From assembly GCF_049803795.1 (NCBI RefSeq), contig NZ_JBNAGJ010000004.1:62001-126000 (forward strand): a DNA stretch of 64,000 nucleotides, written 5' to 3'. Below the pieces are notes generated by a model, which saw nothing but the letters and a program-made list of their open reading frames with translations, ran no database searches and was not told the origin of the DNA. This document shows positions 1 through 8,727 of the stretch, piece by piece. Within the stretch, counting starts at the first letter, position 1; each line of letters opens with the position of its first letter. Both the position numbers and the translations under genes were made by a program. Source of the stretch: Thalassobius sp002708925. GTDB lineage: Bacteria; Pseudomonadota; Alphaproteobacteria; Rhodobacterales; Rhodobacteraceae.

Positions 1-1
1 C

Positions 2-1366
2 AGCGTCGGGCTGGCCATTCCGGTGGCGCGCGCTCTGGCGCGGCGGGCATTTCCGGGGCGCTCTGTGTTGATAACGCTGCTGGGGGCGCCGTTCATTCTG
101 CCGGTGATTGTGGCCGTTCTGGGGCTGCTGGCGGTGTTCGGCCGCAATGGAGTGCTGTCCAATCTGCTTGGGGTGGTGGGGCTGCCGCCGCTGTCCATCT
201 ATGGGCTGCATGGGGTGTTGCTGGCCCATGTCTTTTTCAACCTGCCTTTGGCGACGCGTCTGATCCTGCAAGGCTGGCAGGACATCCCGGCCGAGCGTTT
301 CCGCCTGGCGGCGACCCTGGGCATGGGGCCGGGGCAGGTGCTGCGCTTTCTGGAATGGCCGATGTTGCGCCGGGTTCTGCCCAGTGCCCTGCTGACGGTT
401 TTCGGCCTGTGTCTTAGCAGTTTTGCCGTGGTGCTGATGCTGGGCGGAGGCCCCAAAGCCACCACGCTGGAGCTGGCGATCTATCAGGCCTTTCGTTTTG
501 ATTTCGACCTGGGCCGGGCCGCGACGCTGGCCGCTATTCAGGCGGCTTTGGTGGGCTCGGTCGTGTGGGTCGGCCTGCGCATCAGCCGGCACGAGGCGGA
601 TACTGTCGGGCTGGATCGGGTCATCGGGCTAAGCTCTGGCGATGGGGTGTGGCTGCGGGTGCAGGATGGGCTGGTGTTGCTGCTGGCCTCGGGGTTTTTG
701 CTGGTGCCGTTGGGGGTGATCGTGGTGAAGGGCGTGCCCGGACTGGCGGTCATGCCGGTTTCGGTCTGGGGGGCATTGGGCAATTCGCTGATGGTCACGG
801 TGGCCTCGACCAGTCTGGGTGTGGGGCTGGCGCTGACCATCGCAACGGCGGCGGTGCGGGTTGGCTGGGCGGATGTGCTGGGAATGATGGGCTTTGCGGC
901 ATCGCCTTTGGTTCTGGGCACCGGGCTGTTTTTGATCATCACCCCGTGGGCCAGCCCCTCGGCGCTGGCTTTTGTGGTGACGGCACTGGTGAATGCGGTG
1001 ATGGTGCTGCCTTTTGCGCTGCGCGTCCTGAGCCCGGCCTTGCAGAGCATCGAGCACGATTTCGGCAATCTGGCTGACAGTCTGGATATGCGTGGCTGGG
1101 CGCGGTTCCGGTTTCTGATCCTGCCGCGCGTGCGCCGGTCCATCGGGTTTGCGGCGGGGCTGGCGGCGGCGATGTCGATGGGGGATCTGGGGGTGATTGC
1201 CCTGTTTGCGGATCCGACGCAGGCGACTTTGCCCTTGCAGATGTACCGGCTGATGGGCGCCTATCAGATGGAGGCAGCGGCTGGCGCGGCGCTTTTGTTG
1301 CTGGCGGCCAGCCTGTCGCTGTTCTGGATCATGGATCAGGGAGGACGCGGAAATGCTGAAGCTTGA
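2..1366 (+). CDS. thiP: Thiamine ABC transporter permease ThiP, 5' end outside the window
   Basis: Inner-membrane permease that together with ThiQ would import thiamine or thiamine pyrophosphate delivered by a periplasmic ThiB. The frame is open from base 2, so the true start is upstream; 454 residues are visible, against a usual family length somewhat over 500. The protein is almost entirely hydrophobic and consists of two homologous permease halves, each with an EAA-type loop (around the RLAATLGMG and DSLDMRGWARF segments), as expected for a fused permease. The stop overlaps the thiQ start by 14 bp, which indicates translational coupling. Specificity for thiamine is inferred from overall resemblance and from ThiQ; an iron(III) permease of similar fold is the main alternative. 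Confidence 0.85.
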   Translation, partial: SVGLAIPVARALARRAFPGRSVLITLLGAPFILPVIVAVLGLLAVFGRNGVLSNLLGVVGLPPLSIYGLHGVLLAHVFFNLPLATRLILQGWQDIPAERFRLAATLGMGPGQVLRFLEWPMLRRVLPSALLTVFGLCLSSFAVVLMLGGGPKATTLELAIYQAFRFDFDLGRAATLAAIQAALVGSVVWVGLRISRHEADTVGLDRVIGLSSGDGVWLRVQDGLVLLLASGFLLVPLGVIVVKGVPGLAVMPVSVWGALGNSLMVTVASTSLGVGLALTIATAAVRVGWADVLGMMGFAASPLVLGTGLFLIITPWASPSALAFVVTALVNAVMVLPFALRVLSPALQSIEHDFGNLADSLDMRGWARFRFLILPRVRRSIGFAAGLAAAMSMGDLGVIALFADPTQATLPLQMYRLMGAYQMEAAAGAALLLLAASLSLFWIMDQGGRGNAEA

Positions 1367-2045
1367 AGGGATCGTCGTTGAGCATGACGGGTTCCAGCTG
1401 TGGGCAGACATGGAGGTGCCCGACGGGGCCCGCGTGGCTGTGATCGGGCCGTCAGGCGCTGGGAAATCCACGCTGCTGAACGTGATCGCCGGGTTTCAGG
1501 CGGCCTCTGCGGGGCGTATTTTTCTGGCTGGGCAGGAGGTGACGAAAGTGCCTCCGGGGCGGCGGCCTCTGTCGGTGTTGTTTCAGGATAACAACCTGTT
1601 CCCGCATCTGACGGCGGCGCAGAATGTGGGGCTGGGGCTGCGGCCTGACCTGCGCCTGACCGCGGCGCAGAAGACGCAAGTGCATCAGGCGCTGCAGCGC
1701 GTTGGCCTGCAAGGGCTTGAGGCGCGCAAACCGGCGCAATTGTCCGGAGGACAGCAAAGCCGCGTCGCGTTGGCGCGGGTGCTGGTGCAGGATCGGCCTC
1801 TGGTGCTGCTGGACGAGCCGTTTTCCGCCCTGGGCCCCGCGATGAAGGCCGAAATGCTGGATCTGCTACAACAGCTTTTGGGGGAAACCGGCGCGACTTT
1901 GTTGTTGGTGACCCATGACCCCGAGGATGCCAAGCGTATCGCGCCTCAGACAATTCTGGTGGCCGATGGTGCGGCGCAGGGGCCGCTGGACACACAGCAG
2001 ACCTTTGCTGATCCACCAAAAGCGCTGCGGGATTACCTGGGTTAG
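1353..2045 (+). CDS. thiQ: Thiamine ABC transporter ATP-binding protein ThiQ
   Basis: Cytoplasmic ATPase that powers the ThiP permease. At 230 residues it has the compact length typical of ThiQ, without the C-terminal regulatory extension found in sugar or iron importers. Visible motifs: Walker A GPSGAGKST at 32-40, Q-loop Gln at 78, ABC signature LSGGQ at 130-134, Walker B LVLLDEP at 150-156, and an H-loop His in the VTHDPEDA segment near 190. It overlaps thiP by 14 bp and its stop overlaps the converging Trm112-like gene by 4 bp. The thiamine assignment rests on length and the permease partner. Confidence 0.87.
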   Translation: MLKLEGIVVEHDGFQLWADMEVPDGARVAVIGPSGAGKSTLLNVIAGFQAASAGRIFLAGQEVTKVPPGRRPLSVLFQDNNLFPHLTAAQNVGLGLRPDLRLTAAQKTQVHQALQRVGLQGLEARKPAQLSGGQQSRVALARVLVQDRPLVLLDEPFSALGPAMKAEMLDLLQQLLGETGATLLLVTHDPEDAKRIAPQTILVADGAAQGPLDTQQTFADPPKALRDYLG

Positions 2046-2224
2046 TCCAACGTCCGGGCTTCATCCACCAGCATCACCGGGATGCCATTGCGGATGGGAA
2101 AGGCCAGTTTGGCGGATTTGCTGATCAGTTCCTGGGCGTCGGCGTCATAGTCCAGCGGGCCCTGTGTCAGCGGGCAGATCAGCGCCTCAAGCATACGGCG
2201 GTCAAAGGCAGGTGTGTCGGTCAT
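2042..2224 (-). CDS. Trm112-family small protein
   Basis: A 60-residue protein of the Trm112/YcaR family. Eukaryotic Trm112 activates several methyltransferases; the bacterial members are mostly uncharacterised. Visible hallmarks are the ICPLTQGPL segment near the N-terminus and the closing AFPIRNGIPVMLVDEAR segment, both typical. Only one of the cysteines of a canonical zinc site is present, as in many bacterial versions. The start chosen is the ATG at 2224, which overlaps the stop of the upstream Lon-domain gene in an ATGA arrangement, so the two are probably co-translated. An upstream start at 2299 would only add Arg-rich read-through from the other gene. Confidence 0.8.
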   Translation of the reverse strand: MTDTPAFDRRMLEALICPLTQGPLDYDADAQELISKSAKLAFPIRNGIPVMLVDEARTLD

Positions 2225-2853
2225 TGTATCGGTTCCTCGGCGTCGCCGCCGCGTAGCGCATATTCGATCAGGGTGACAAGCGTTTCGCGGCGGGTGCACA
2301 GGCAGGGGGCCTCAAGCAGGGCCTGTTTGTCCTCGGGATCCAGATCCAGCAGCATAGACAAAGAGTTGATCAGGAATTCGTCATCCGCGCCTTCCAGCGT
2401 TTCCCAATCGGTTTCCAGCCCGCGCTGGGTGAAATAGTTGCACAAGGCATTCAGGAACTCGGGCCGGTCAAAGCGTTCGTCCTGTTCCTCGGGGCCCAGA
2501 TCGCGGCTGAACCCCTGCCAGGATACCTGACACCGGCGATAGGGGGTGAATCCCTCGATCTCGTTCAGAATCCGGAACCGGGAAATGCCGCTGAGCGTGA
2601 TCATATAGCGCCCATCCTCGGTTTCGGAAAACTGCGAGACCCGCCCCGCGCAGCCGATCTGGTGCAGCCGCTCTTTGGCGCCGCAGGGCTGAACCATCCC
2701 GATCAGCCGCCCCGGCGTTTTCAGCGCGTCATCCAGCATTGCCAGATAGCGGGGCTCGAAGATATGCAGCGGCAGGCGCGCGCGGGGCAGCAGCAGCGCC
2801 CCGGTCAACGGAAAGACCGGCAGGATATCAGGAAGGTCGAATTTCAGTGCCAT
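2221..2853 (-). CDS. LON peptidase substrate-binding domain protein
   Basis: A 210-residue stand-alone version of the N-terminal substrate-binding domain of Lon protease, with no ATPase or peptidase domain. The N-terminal segment LPVFPLTGALLLPRARLPL, followed by HIFEPRYLAML, is the standard opening of this family, and GMVQPCG and GCAGRVSQF follow in the usual order. The ATG at 2853 gives the expected family N-terminus; the frame extends 12 codons further without family resemblance. It lies between a thioredoxin-TPR gene and the Trm112-like gene in one minus-strand run. Its biochemical role is unknown; a chaperone or adaptor role is only suggested by the domain. Confidence 0.83.
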   Translation of the reverse strand: MALKFDLPDILPVFPLTGALLLPRARLPLHIFEPRYLAMLDDALKTPGRLIGMVQPCGAKERLHQIGCAGRVSQFSETEDGRYMITLSGISRFRILNEIEGFTPYRRCQVSWQGFSRDLGPEEQDERFDRPEFLNALCNYFTQRGLETDWETLEGADDEFLINSLSMLLDLDPEDKQALLEAPCLCTRRETLVTLIEYALRGGDAEEPIQ

Positions 2854-2881
2854 GGTGCACGAAGGTAGCCCGCAAAGGCCA

Positions 2882-3808
2882 TCAGGCAAATATCATCGAG
2901 CTAAGTTTGCGACGGCCGTTCAAAACAATGGGGTCATTGGGTTTCAATGCCTCGAAAATCGTGAACAGCTGGGCCTTGGCGGCACCGTCATTCCACTCGC
3001 GATCCCGGCGGAACAGTTCCAGCAGCTGGTCCACGGCGTCCTCGATCTGGCCGTTCGCGTGCAGCGCCTGCGCCAGATCAAGCCGCGCCTGATGGTTGGC
3101 CGGGTCCGCCTCTAGCGCGGTGCGCAGCTCATCCAGAGGGCCGGAGTTGGCGGCCTGACGGGCCAGTTCCAGTTGCGCGCGGGCGGCCTCGATCGGGGCT
3201 GAGGCGGCCAGGGTGGCGGGCACGCCGTTCAGGGCAACCTCGGCCTGGTCCAGTTCGCCCGCAGCCAGATGGCACCGGATCAGCCCGGCAAAGGCTTCGG
3301 CGTTTTCGGCGTCTTCTTGCAGAACGGCCGCGAAAACCTGAGCGGCATCGTCCAGCGCGCCCTCGGTCAGCATTTCCTCGGCTGCGGCCAGCGCATCGTC
3401 CAGCCCACCGCTGGCATCGCCGCCGGCCGCTTCGATTGCGCGTTTGATGAAAGCGTCAATCTCGGATGTGGGAACGGCGCCCTGGAACATATCGGTGGGC
3501 CGGCCTTTGACAAAGGCAACGACGGTGGGAATGGATTGCAGCGGCAGCCCCTGTTGGGCCAGAGCCTGCGCCAGCCGCTGGTTCTGATCCACGTCGATCT
3601 TGGCCATTTTCACAGCGCCCTTGGCGCGGGTCACCGCGTCCTCCAGCATCGGGCCCAGCGTTTTGCACGGCCCGCACCAGGTGGCCCAGAAATCCACGAT
3701 CACCGGCACCTCATTCGAGGCCTCGACAACATCGACCATGAAGTTCTCTTCGGTGACGTCCTTGATCAGATCGCCCGCAGGGGCAGCGTTTTGTCCAAGT
3801 TCCAGCAT
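2882..3808 (-). CDS. ybbN: Thioredoxin-TPR co-chaperone (YbbN/CnoX family)
   Basis: A 308-residue two-domain protein. Residues ~15-120 form a thioredoxin domain with the active-site motif WCGPC at 44-48, so unlike E. coli CnoX, which has lost the CxxC, it keeps both redox cysteines. Residues ~135-300 are an Ala/Leu-rich helical region with tetratricopeptide-like repeats. In the family this protein protects unfolded clients under oxidative stress and hands them to GroEL or DnaK; that role is inferred here. It is transcribed toward the Lon-domain gene with a 28-bp gap, so the two probably share an operon. Confidence 0.88.
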   Translation of the reverse strand: MLELGQNAAPAGDLIKDVTEENFMVDVVEASNEVPVIVDFWATWCGPCKTLGPMLEDAVTRAKGAVKMAKIDVDQNQRLAQALAQQGLPLQSIPTVVAFVKGRPTDMFQGAVPTSEIDAFIKRAIEAAGGDASGGLDDALAAAEEMLTEGALDDAAQVFAAVLQEDAENAEAFAGLIRCHLAAGELDQAEVALNGVPATLAASAPIEAARAQLELARQAANSGPLDELRTALEADPANHQARLDLAQALHANGQIEDAVDQLLELFRRDREWNDGAAKAQLFTIFEALKPNDPIVLNGRRKLSSMIFA

Positions 3809-3873
3809 GTCAGATCGTCCTTACGGATTGCGTTGCGTCATATATGAGGCCTGCACGGGCCGGGAACAACCCG

Positions 3874-5100
3874 TCAATCTTTGTCTTTGCTGATATGCAG
3901 GCGAACAGTTTGTGCCCCAAAAGTCAGGCCTGCCAATCCCGTAGTGGCAACGATGTTCAGACCTGGGATCAATGACAACAGGCCGCCAACGGCCGAGATC
4001 AGTCCGATCTTGTAGAGGCCCCCATAGGTGCCGTGGTCGTGGTCCAGATATTTGATGCACCTGTCAGTCAGTTTCGCCAGTTGAAGGAGCCTGTCTTTCA
4101 GCCCCTTGGCCTCGGCCTCAGTCAGGGGGCGGTTGTGATTTTCTGGCAGTTCATCCTGCAAGGCGATCAACTCGGCCTCCATCACGTTCAGAAAGCTGGC
4201 CTTGGCATCGTATTCGGCCTTGGCGTCTTCGCCATTGGGGATGGGGATCAGCTTGTGTACCGCCTGTTCTTGCTGAACCAGCACCATGAGATGTTCGAGG
4301 CGGGACGAGAATTCCGGGCGATCGTCTTGGAACTGCGCGCGGAGTTGCGCGGCAGAGATGGCGTTCGCTGCTGAGGTAACCGATTGGCCAGTTGATGACG
4401 GAGATTTGGTGTTCTTGGGCGGCTTCCAGTTTTCCAGGTAGTCAAACAGGGTCTGGGCGCGTTCTTCTGGGTCTCTGATCTTTGCAATCCGTGCGATTTC
4501 TGGGTCTTGGCGCGCTGCTCGACAGCCTCGAAATCGCAAGCCCTCCTCTCCTGGAGCAGCGGCGAGTAGTGAGAGATGGCGAAGTGGACGCAGGTTTTCC
4601 ACATCAGTGGCCTCAATACTCAGGTTTCTTATACGTTTCAGTCTCTTGAGGGGTGAAATGTCAGCTACTTTCGTATCGAAAAGCTGAAGTCGCCACAAAG
4701 ATGTAAGATCGGACAGCGGTGACAAATCGCTAACAGGTTCATAGAATAGCTCTAATACGTTTAGATTTTTAAGAGCTTCCAATGCGGAAAGGTTCGACAC
4801 TCGCGTAGCGCCGAGTTTTAGATGATGCAGCGAAGTCAGTTTCGCCAAAGGTGAAATATCTTCTAATGATTTGAGGCAGTAAAGTGACAGATTTGTCAGA
4901 TTTTTCAGCCCGGTCAGCGGAGTAAGATCCTCCAAGTGATTAAAAGATATATCGAGATGGCGTAAGCTGTGTGCCTCAACTATGTTCGGCGGCAAACAGG
5001 ACATTTTTCGATGGCTAAGATCCAGATGCTGCCATTCATGCTTGATGGCCTCTTCTACTAAGCGTTCGTTTGCGGCATCGGTTCCGTTGAAGTCACTCAT
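3874..5100 (-). CDS. Leucine-rich-repeat protein with C-terminal hydrophobic domain
   Basis: A 408-residue protein I cannot assign to a named family. Residues ~24-175 hold about six leucine-rich repeats of the 22-residue internalin type, with the recurring pattern of an L..L..L.L core followed by (D/N)ISPL..L. A charged linker follows, then a helical region at ~240-355, and a strongly hydrophobic Gly-rich segment at ~362-400 that could be one long or two short membrane helices. The start at 5100 follows a GA-rich ribosome site; an ATG 16 codons upstream is possible. Base composition is odd: 4861-4980 is about 42% GC, much lower than the neighbours, which suggests acquisition. Function is unknown; a sensor joined to a membrane effector is a guess. 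Confidence 0.75.
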   Translation of the reverse strand: MSDFNGTDAANERLVEEAIKHEWQHLDLSHRKMSCLPPNIVEAHSLRHLDISFNHLEDLTPLTGLKNLTNLSLYCLKSLEDISPLAKLTSLHHLKLGATRVSNLSALEALKNLNVLELFYEPVSDLSPLSDLTSLWRLQLFDTKVADISPLKRLKRIRNLSIEATDVENLRPLRHLSLLAAAPGEEGLRFRGCRAARQDPEIARIAKIRDPEERAQTLFDYLENWKPPKNTKSPSSTGQSVTSAANAISAAQLRAQFQDDRPEFSSRLEHLMVLVQQEQAVHKLIPIPNGEDAKAEYDAKASFLNVMEAELIALQDELPENHNRPLTEAEAKGLKDRLLQLAKLTDRCIKYLDHDHGTYGGLYKIGLISAVGGLLSLIPGLNIVATTGLAGLTFGAQTVRLHISKDKD

Positions 5101-5166
5101 TACTCTCGCCTCTGGTTGAGGGAAGAATAGTGAGGCGAGGTCGGCCACGCAACGATGGGCGAAGAC

Positions 5167-5955
5167 TTACAGATCGAACGTGGCAAACACCGGCGCGTGG
5201 TCCGAGGGTTTTTCCCAGCCGCGGGCGTCGCGCAGCACCCGGCTGGCGTGGGCGGCGTTGGAGATGTCGGGGGTGGCCCAGATGTGATCCAGACGGCGGC
5301 CCTTGTCGGCGGCGTCCCAGTCCTTGGCGCGGTAGGACCACCACGAATACAGCTGCCCGGCGGGGATGTCCTGGCGGGTGATGTCCACCCATTTGCCGGC
5401 CTCCATCACGTCGGTCAGGTGGTTCACCTCAATGGGCGTGTGAGACACGATTTTCAGCAGTTGTTTGTGGTTCCAGACGTCATCTTCGCGCGGGGCGATG
5501 TTCAGGTCGCCCACCAGGATGGATTTTTCAGGGGCGTCCGAATGGAACCAGTCGCGCATCTCGGTCAGGTAGTCCAGTTTCTGGCCGAATTTTTCATTGA
5601 TTTCACGGTCGGGTTTGTCGCCGCCGGCGGGGACATAGAAATTGTGGATCGTCACTCCGTTTTCCAGCCGTCCGGCCACGTGGCGCGCATGGCCCAGGCT
5701 GGCGAAATCCTGATCCCCGGCATCCTCGATCGGCAGTTTGGACAGGATCGCGACGCCGTTGTATCCCTTCTGCCCGCGCGCCACCATGTGGGTGTAGCCA
5801 AGCGCGTGGAACCGTTCGAGCGGGATTTTTTCCACCGGGCTTTTGCATTCCTGAAGGCACAGGGCATCGGGCATTTCCTGCTCCATCAGCTGGCAGACGA
5901 TGGGCTCGCGCAGGCGGACCGAGTTGATGTTCCAGGTGGCAAGCGTGAAGGGCAT
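5167..5955 (-). CDS. xth: Exodeoxyribonuclease III
   Basis: A 262-residue AP endonuclease / 3'-5' exonuclease of the ExoIII (EEP) superfamily, acting in base excision repair. Visible motifs are WNINSVR near residue 8, LQECK with the metal-binding Glu at 36, the VGDLNIAP segment with the conserved Asp and Asn, and the C-terminal SDHAPV with the catalytic His. Length matches the XthA family. It lies downstream of the response regulator but is separated from it by an intrinsic terminator, so it probably has its own promoter in 5956-6038. I am confident of the family; whether it is the main XthA of this organism cannot be told. Confidence 0.92.
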   Translation of the reverse strand: MPFTLATWNINSVRLREPIVCQLMEQEMPDALCLQECKSPVEKIPLERFHALGYTHMVARGQKGYNGVAILSKLPIEDAGDQDFASLGHARHVAGRLENGVTIHNFYVPAGGDKPDREINEKFGQKLDYLTEMRDWFHSDAPEKSILVGDLNIAPREDDVWNHKQLLKIVSHTPIEVNHLTDVMEAGKWVDITRQDIPAGQLYSWWSYRAKDWDAADKGRRLDHIWATPDISNAAHASRVLRDARGWEKPSDHAPVFATFDL

Positions 5956-6038
5956 GGGGGTCTCCTGAGTTCGCGATTGCGGGCAGGGTAGAACAGTGCG
6001 CGGGCAGGGGAAAGGCCGCGTCGCGTGGAATTCCGCAC

Positions 6039-6068
6039 AAAAAAAAGACCCGGGCGAAAACCCGGGTC
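6039..6068 (-). terminator. Intrinsic terminator downstream of the CenR-like regulator
   Basis: Two perfect 8-base arms, GACCCGGG at 6047-6054 and CCCGGGTC at 6061-6068, enclose a 6-base loop. On the minus strand the hairpin is followed by eight Ts (plus-strand A run 6039-6046). It ends a minus-strand transcript about 110 bp beyond the stop of the response regulator and separates it from xth. Confidence 0.9.
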
Positions 6069-6177
6069 AGTCCAACAGGGAGGTGCATATGATCACCCGC
6101 ATATGCGACGGGATGCATGATTGATAGCCAAAGCCCAGGCGTGCCTCTTTGATCTGGCTCAACCTCAGGCTTTGTCG

Positions 6178-6864
6178 TCAGGCGACCAGCTTATAGCCGC
6201 CCGATTCCGTCACCAGCAGCCGCGCATTCGAGGGATCAGGCTCGATCTTCTGGCGCAGGCGGTAGATGTGGGTTTCCAGCGTGTGGGTGGTGACACCGGC
6301 GTTATAGCCCCAGACCTCGTGCAGCAGCACATCGCGCGGGACAACGCCCTCGGTCGAGCGGTACAGGAACTTGAGGATATTGGTTTCCTTCTCGGTCAGG
6401 CGGATTTTCTTTTCGTCCTCGGTGACCAGCAGTTTCATCGACGGGCGGAAACTGTACGGCCCCAGCTGGAACACGGCGTCCTCGGACTGTTCGTGCTGGC
6501 GCAGCTGAGCGCGGATACGGGCCAGCAGGACGGGGAACTTGAACGGTTTGGTCACGTAATCATTCGCGCCGGCGTCCAGGCCCAGGATGGTATCGGCATC
6601 GCTGTCATGGCCGGTCAGCATCAGCACGGGGGCCTTCACGCCCTGTTTGCGCATCAGGCGACACAGCTCGCGCCCGTCGGTGTCGGGCAGGCCGACGTCC
6701 AGAATGATCAGGTCATACAGGCCTTCTTTGGTTTTCTGCATGGCGCCTGTGCCGTCGCCTGCTTCGAAGACGTCGAAGTCCTCGGTCATGATCAGCTGTT
6801 CGCTTAGCGCCTCGCGCAGATCCTCGTCATCATCGACAAGCAGGATTTTCTTGAGTTGTCCCAT
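6178..6864 (-). CDS. cenR: OmpR-family response regulator, CenR-like
   Basis: A 228-residue response regulator. The receiver has the acidic pocket DDD at 11-13, phospho-acceptor Asp 56 in ILDVGLP, and Lys 106 in TKPF. A winged-helix DNA-binding domain spans ~130-227 and ends in TESGGYKLVA. The wording of both domains and the adjacent xth resemble CenR, the alphaproteobacterial regulator that controls envelope and division genes and is essential in Caulobacter and Rhodobacter. No histidine kinase gene is adjacent, as is usual for cenR. The symbol is my best match by memory of the family; another OmpR-type regulator is possible. Confidence 0.7.
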   Translation of the reverse strand: MGQLKKILLVDDDEDLREALSEQLIMTEDFDVFEAGDGTGAMQKTKEGLYDLIILDVGLPDTDGRELCRLMRKQGVKAPVLMLTGHDSDADTILGLDAGANDYVTKPFKFPVLLARIRAQLRQHEQSEDAVFQLGPYSFRPSMKLLVTEDEKKIRLTEKETNILKFLYRSTEGVVPRDVLLHEVWGYNAGVTTHTLETHIYRLRQKIEPDPSNARLLVTESGGYKLVA

Positions 6865-7024
6865 GTTCGGACCCTCCTTGGTTCATGCTAAAAACATGAG
6901 GTCACGCGATTGTTCCGACAAGTTATGCTGCAAAACTCTCACGGGCTCGTGTGAATCCGCTGCGAAATGTTTCAAATCGCATGAAAAAGACGTACATGTT
7001 CGGGGAAATTGACGGAAAGCCCCC

Positions 7025-8113
7025 ATGAGTTTTGCCCCAGATGTAACAGAAATCCTGGCTCGCGCCCGCGCCGATCTGCGGATGGGGGTGCCTGTTGTGC
7101 TGTCCGGCGCGCCGGGGATGCTGGTGATCGCGGCCGAAACCCTGTCGGCGCAGCGGCTGGCGGATCTGCGCGCATTGGGTGGCGACCCGGTGCTGGCCAT
7201 CACCGCCCGCCGCGCCGAAACCCTGAAGGCGCGCTGCTATGACGTGGATCTGGCGCGGGTCATTCTGCCGCCCGATGCGGGTCTGGGCTGGATTACCGGC
7301 GTGGCCGATCCAGCCGATGACCTGATGATGCCGATGAAGGGGCCTTTGTTCACCCAGCGCGGCGGCGAGGTGCGCCCCCATCGTCTGGCCATCAACCTGG
7401 CGAAATCGGCGCTGCTGCTGCCGGCGGTGGTGATGCTGCCCTTGGCCGATCCCGATGCGTTTGCCGCGCAAAATGCGCTGACGCTGATCCAGACCACGCA
7501 GGCCGAGCCTCTTCTGGCGGCCTCGCCCGTTCCGCATCCGGTGGTCAGCGCCCGCCTGCCCGTCGAGGCGCATGAGCAAGGCCGCCTGCATATCTTCCGC
7601 CCCGAGGACGGCGGCGAGGAACATTACGCCTTTGAAATCGGTGCGCCTGCGCGGGACAAACCTGTTCTGGCGCGTCTGCACTCGGCCTGTTTTACCGGCG
7701 ATGTGATGGGCAGCCTGAAATGCGATTGCGGCCCGCAACTGCACGCCGCTCTGGATCAGATGGGCACCGAAGGCGCGGGCGTTCTGCTCTATCTGAATCA
7801 GGAAGGGCGCGGCATCGGCCTGGCCAATAAAATGCGCGCCTATTCGCTACAGGATCAGGGGTTCGATACGGTCGAGGCAAACCACCGCCTGGGCTTTGAG
7901 GATGACGAGCGCGATTTCAAACTGGGGGCGCAGATCCTTAAATCCATGGGATTCAGCGCCGTGCGCCTGCTGACAAACAACCCCCGCAAGATCGCGATGA
8001 TGGAAAAGAACGGCATCGCCGTGGCAGACCGCGTTCCGCTAAAGGTGGGCGAGACCCATTTCAATCGCGGTTACCTAGCCACCAAAGCGGCCAAGTCGGG
8101 CCATTTACTCTAG
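7025..8113 (+). CDS. ribA: GTP cyclohydrolase II (RibA) with divergent N-terminal domain
   Basis: First committed enzyme of riboflavin synthesis, converting GTP to 2,5-diamino-6-ribosylamino-4(3H)-pyrimidinone 5'-phosphate. The C-terminal half (~175-362) carries the zinc ligands Cys 222, Cys 233 and Cys 235 (HSACFTGDVMGS then CDCG), and the LNQEGRGIGL motif at 258-267. The N-terminal ~165 residues resemble the position of a DHBP synthase domain in fused RibBA, but I cannot find the acidic DHBP synthase motifs, so this half is probably not catalytic. It is divergent from the cenR-like gene across a 160-bp gap. The start at 7025 fits the clade; no strong ribosome site is seen. Confidence 0.88.
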   Translation: MSFAPDVTEILARARADLRMGVPVVLSGAPGMLVIAAETLSAQRLADLRALGGDPVLAITARRAETLKARCYDVDLARVILPPDAGLGWITGVADPADDLMMPMKGPLFTQRGGEVRPHRLAINLAKSALLLPAVVMLPLADPDAFAAQNALTLIQTTQAEPLLAASPVPHPVVSARLPVEAHEQGRLHIFRPEDGGEEHYAFEIGAPARDKPVLARLHSACFTGDVMGSLKCDCGPQLHAALDQMGTEGAGVLLYLNQEGRGIGLANKMRAYSLQDQGFDTVEANHRLGFEDDERDFKLGAQILKSMGFSAVRLLTNNPRKIAMMEKNGIAVADRVPLKVGETHFNRGYLATKAAKSGHLL

Positions 8114-8228
8114 GCTCCGGCTGACCCGCTGCACCTGCGCCAGGACATCCACCTACAAACCGCTCGGATCACCGTGATCAGCCTGTACCCGATTGCGCCT
8201 GGGCGCGCGCCTCGGCAATACTGCGGGC

Positions 8229-8723
8229 ATGAATGCTCACGATCTTGTCCTCACCCCGACCCATATCCGATTCCTGAACCGCCGCTTTCCCTGTACCATC
8301 GGCCAAGGCGGCCTGACCTCCGACAAATCCGAAGGCGACGGGGCCACCCCCCGCGGCACACACCGTATCGTAGACATCTTCTACCGCGCTGACCGCCTCA
8401 CAGCCCCAACCCCCAATGCCAAACCCATCGGCCCCCGCGATCTCTGGTCCGATGCGCCTACCGATCCGGCCTATAACAGCCGCGTTCAGGCGCCCTATCC
8501 GCATAGCCACGAACAGATGCGCCGGGCTGACCCGATGTATGATCTGATCCTCGTGACCGACTGGAACTACCCCAACACGACCCCACACAAAGGCTCGGCC
8601 ATCTTCTTGCACCAATGGCGTCGCCCCGGCCGCCCGACCGCTGGCTGCGTGGCCTTCGCCCGCCCGCACCTGCGTTTCATCGCGCAAAACCTGCGGCCAC
8701 ACAGCCGCCTGATCATCCGCTGA
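8229..8723 (+). CDS. L,D-transpeptidase (YkuD) family protein
   Basis: A 164-residue protein matching the YkuD catalytic domain, which in other bacteria forms 3-3 peptidoglycan crosslinks or attaches proteins to the wall. The catalytic block is visible as FLHQ with His 128 and TAGC with Cys 140; Thr replaces the usual Ser of the SxGC motif. The opening TIGQGGLTSDKSEGDGATPRG segment is typical of the domain. There is no signal peptide from the ATG at 8229, nor from the alternative start at 8193, so the usual periplasmic location is not supported. The stop is followed by a palindromic repeat shared with three other loci. Confidence 0.82.
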   Translation: MNAHDLVLTPTHIRFLNRRFPCTIGQGGLTSDKSEGDGATPRGTHRIVDIFYRADRLTAPTPNAKPIGPRDLWSDAPTDPAYNSRVQAPYPHSHEQMRRADPMYDLILVTDWNYPNTTPHKGSAIFLHQWRRPGRPTAGCVAFARPHLRFIAQNLRPHSRLIIR

Positions 8724-8727
8724 CCCG

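Noticed and set aside
8167..8179. Short perfect palindrome GATCAC-C-GTGATC before the YkuD gene.
   Set aside because: Only six bases per arm and single; could occur by chance, and no regulator is nearby.
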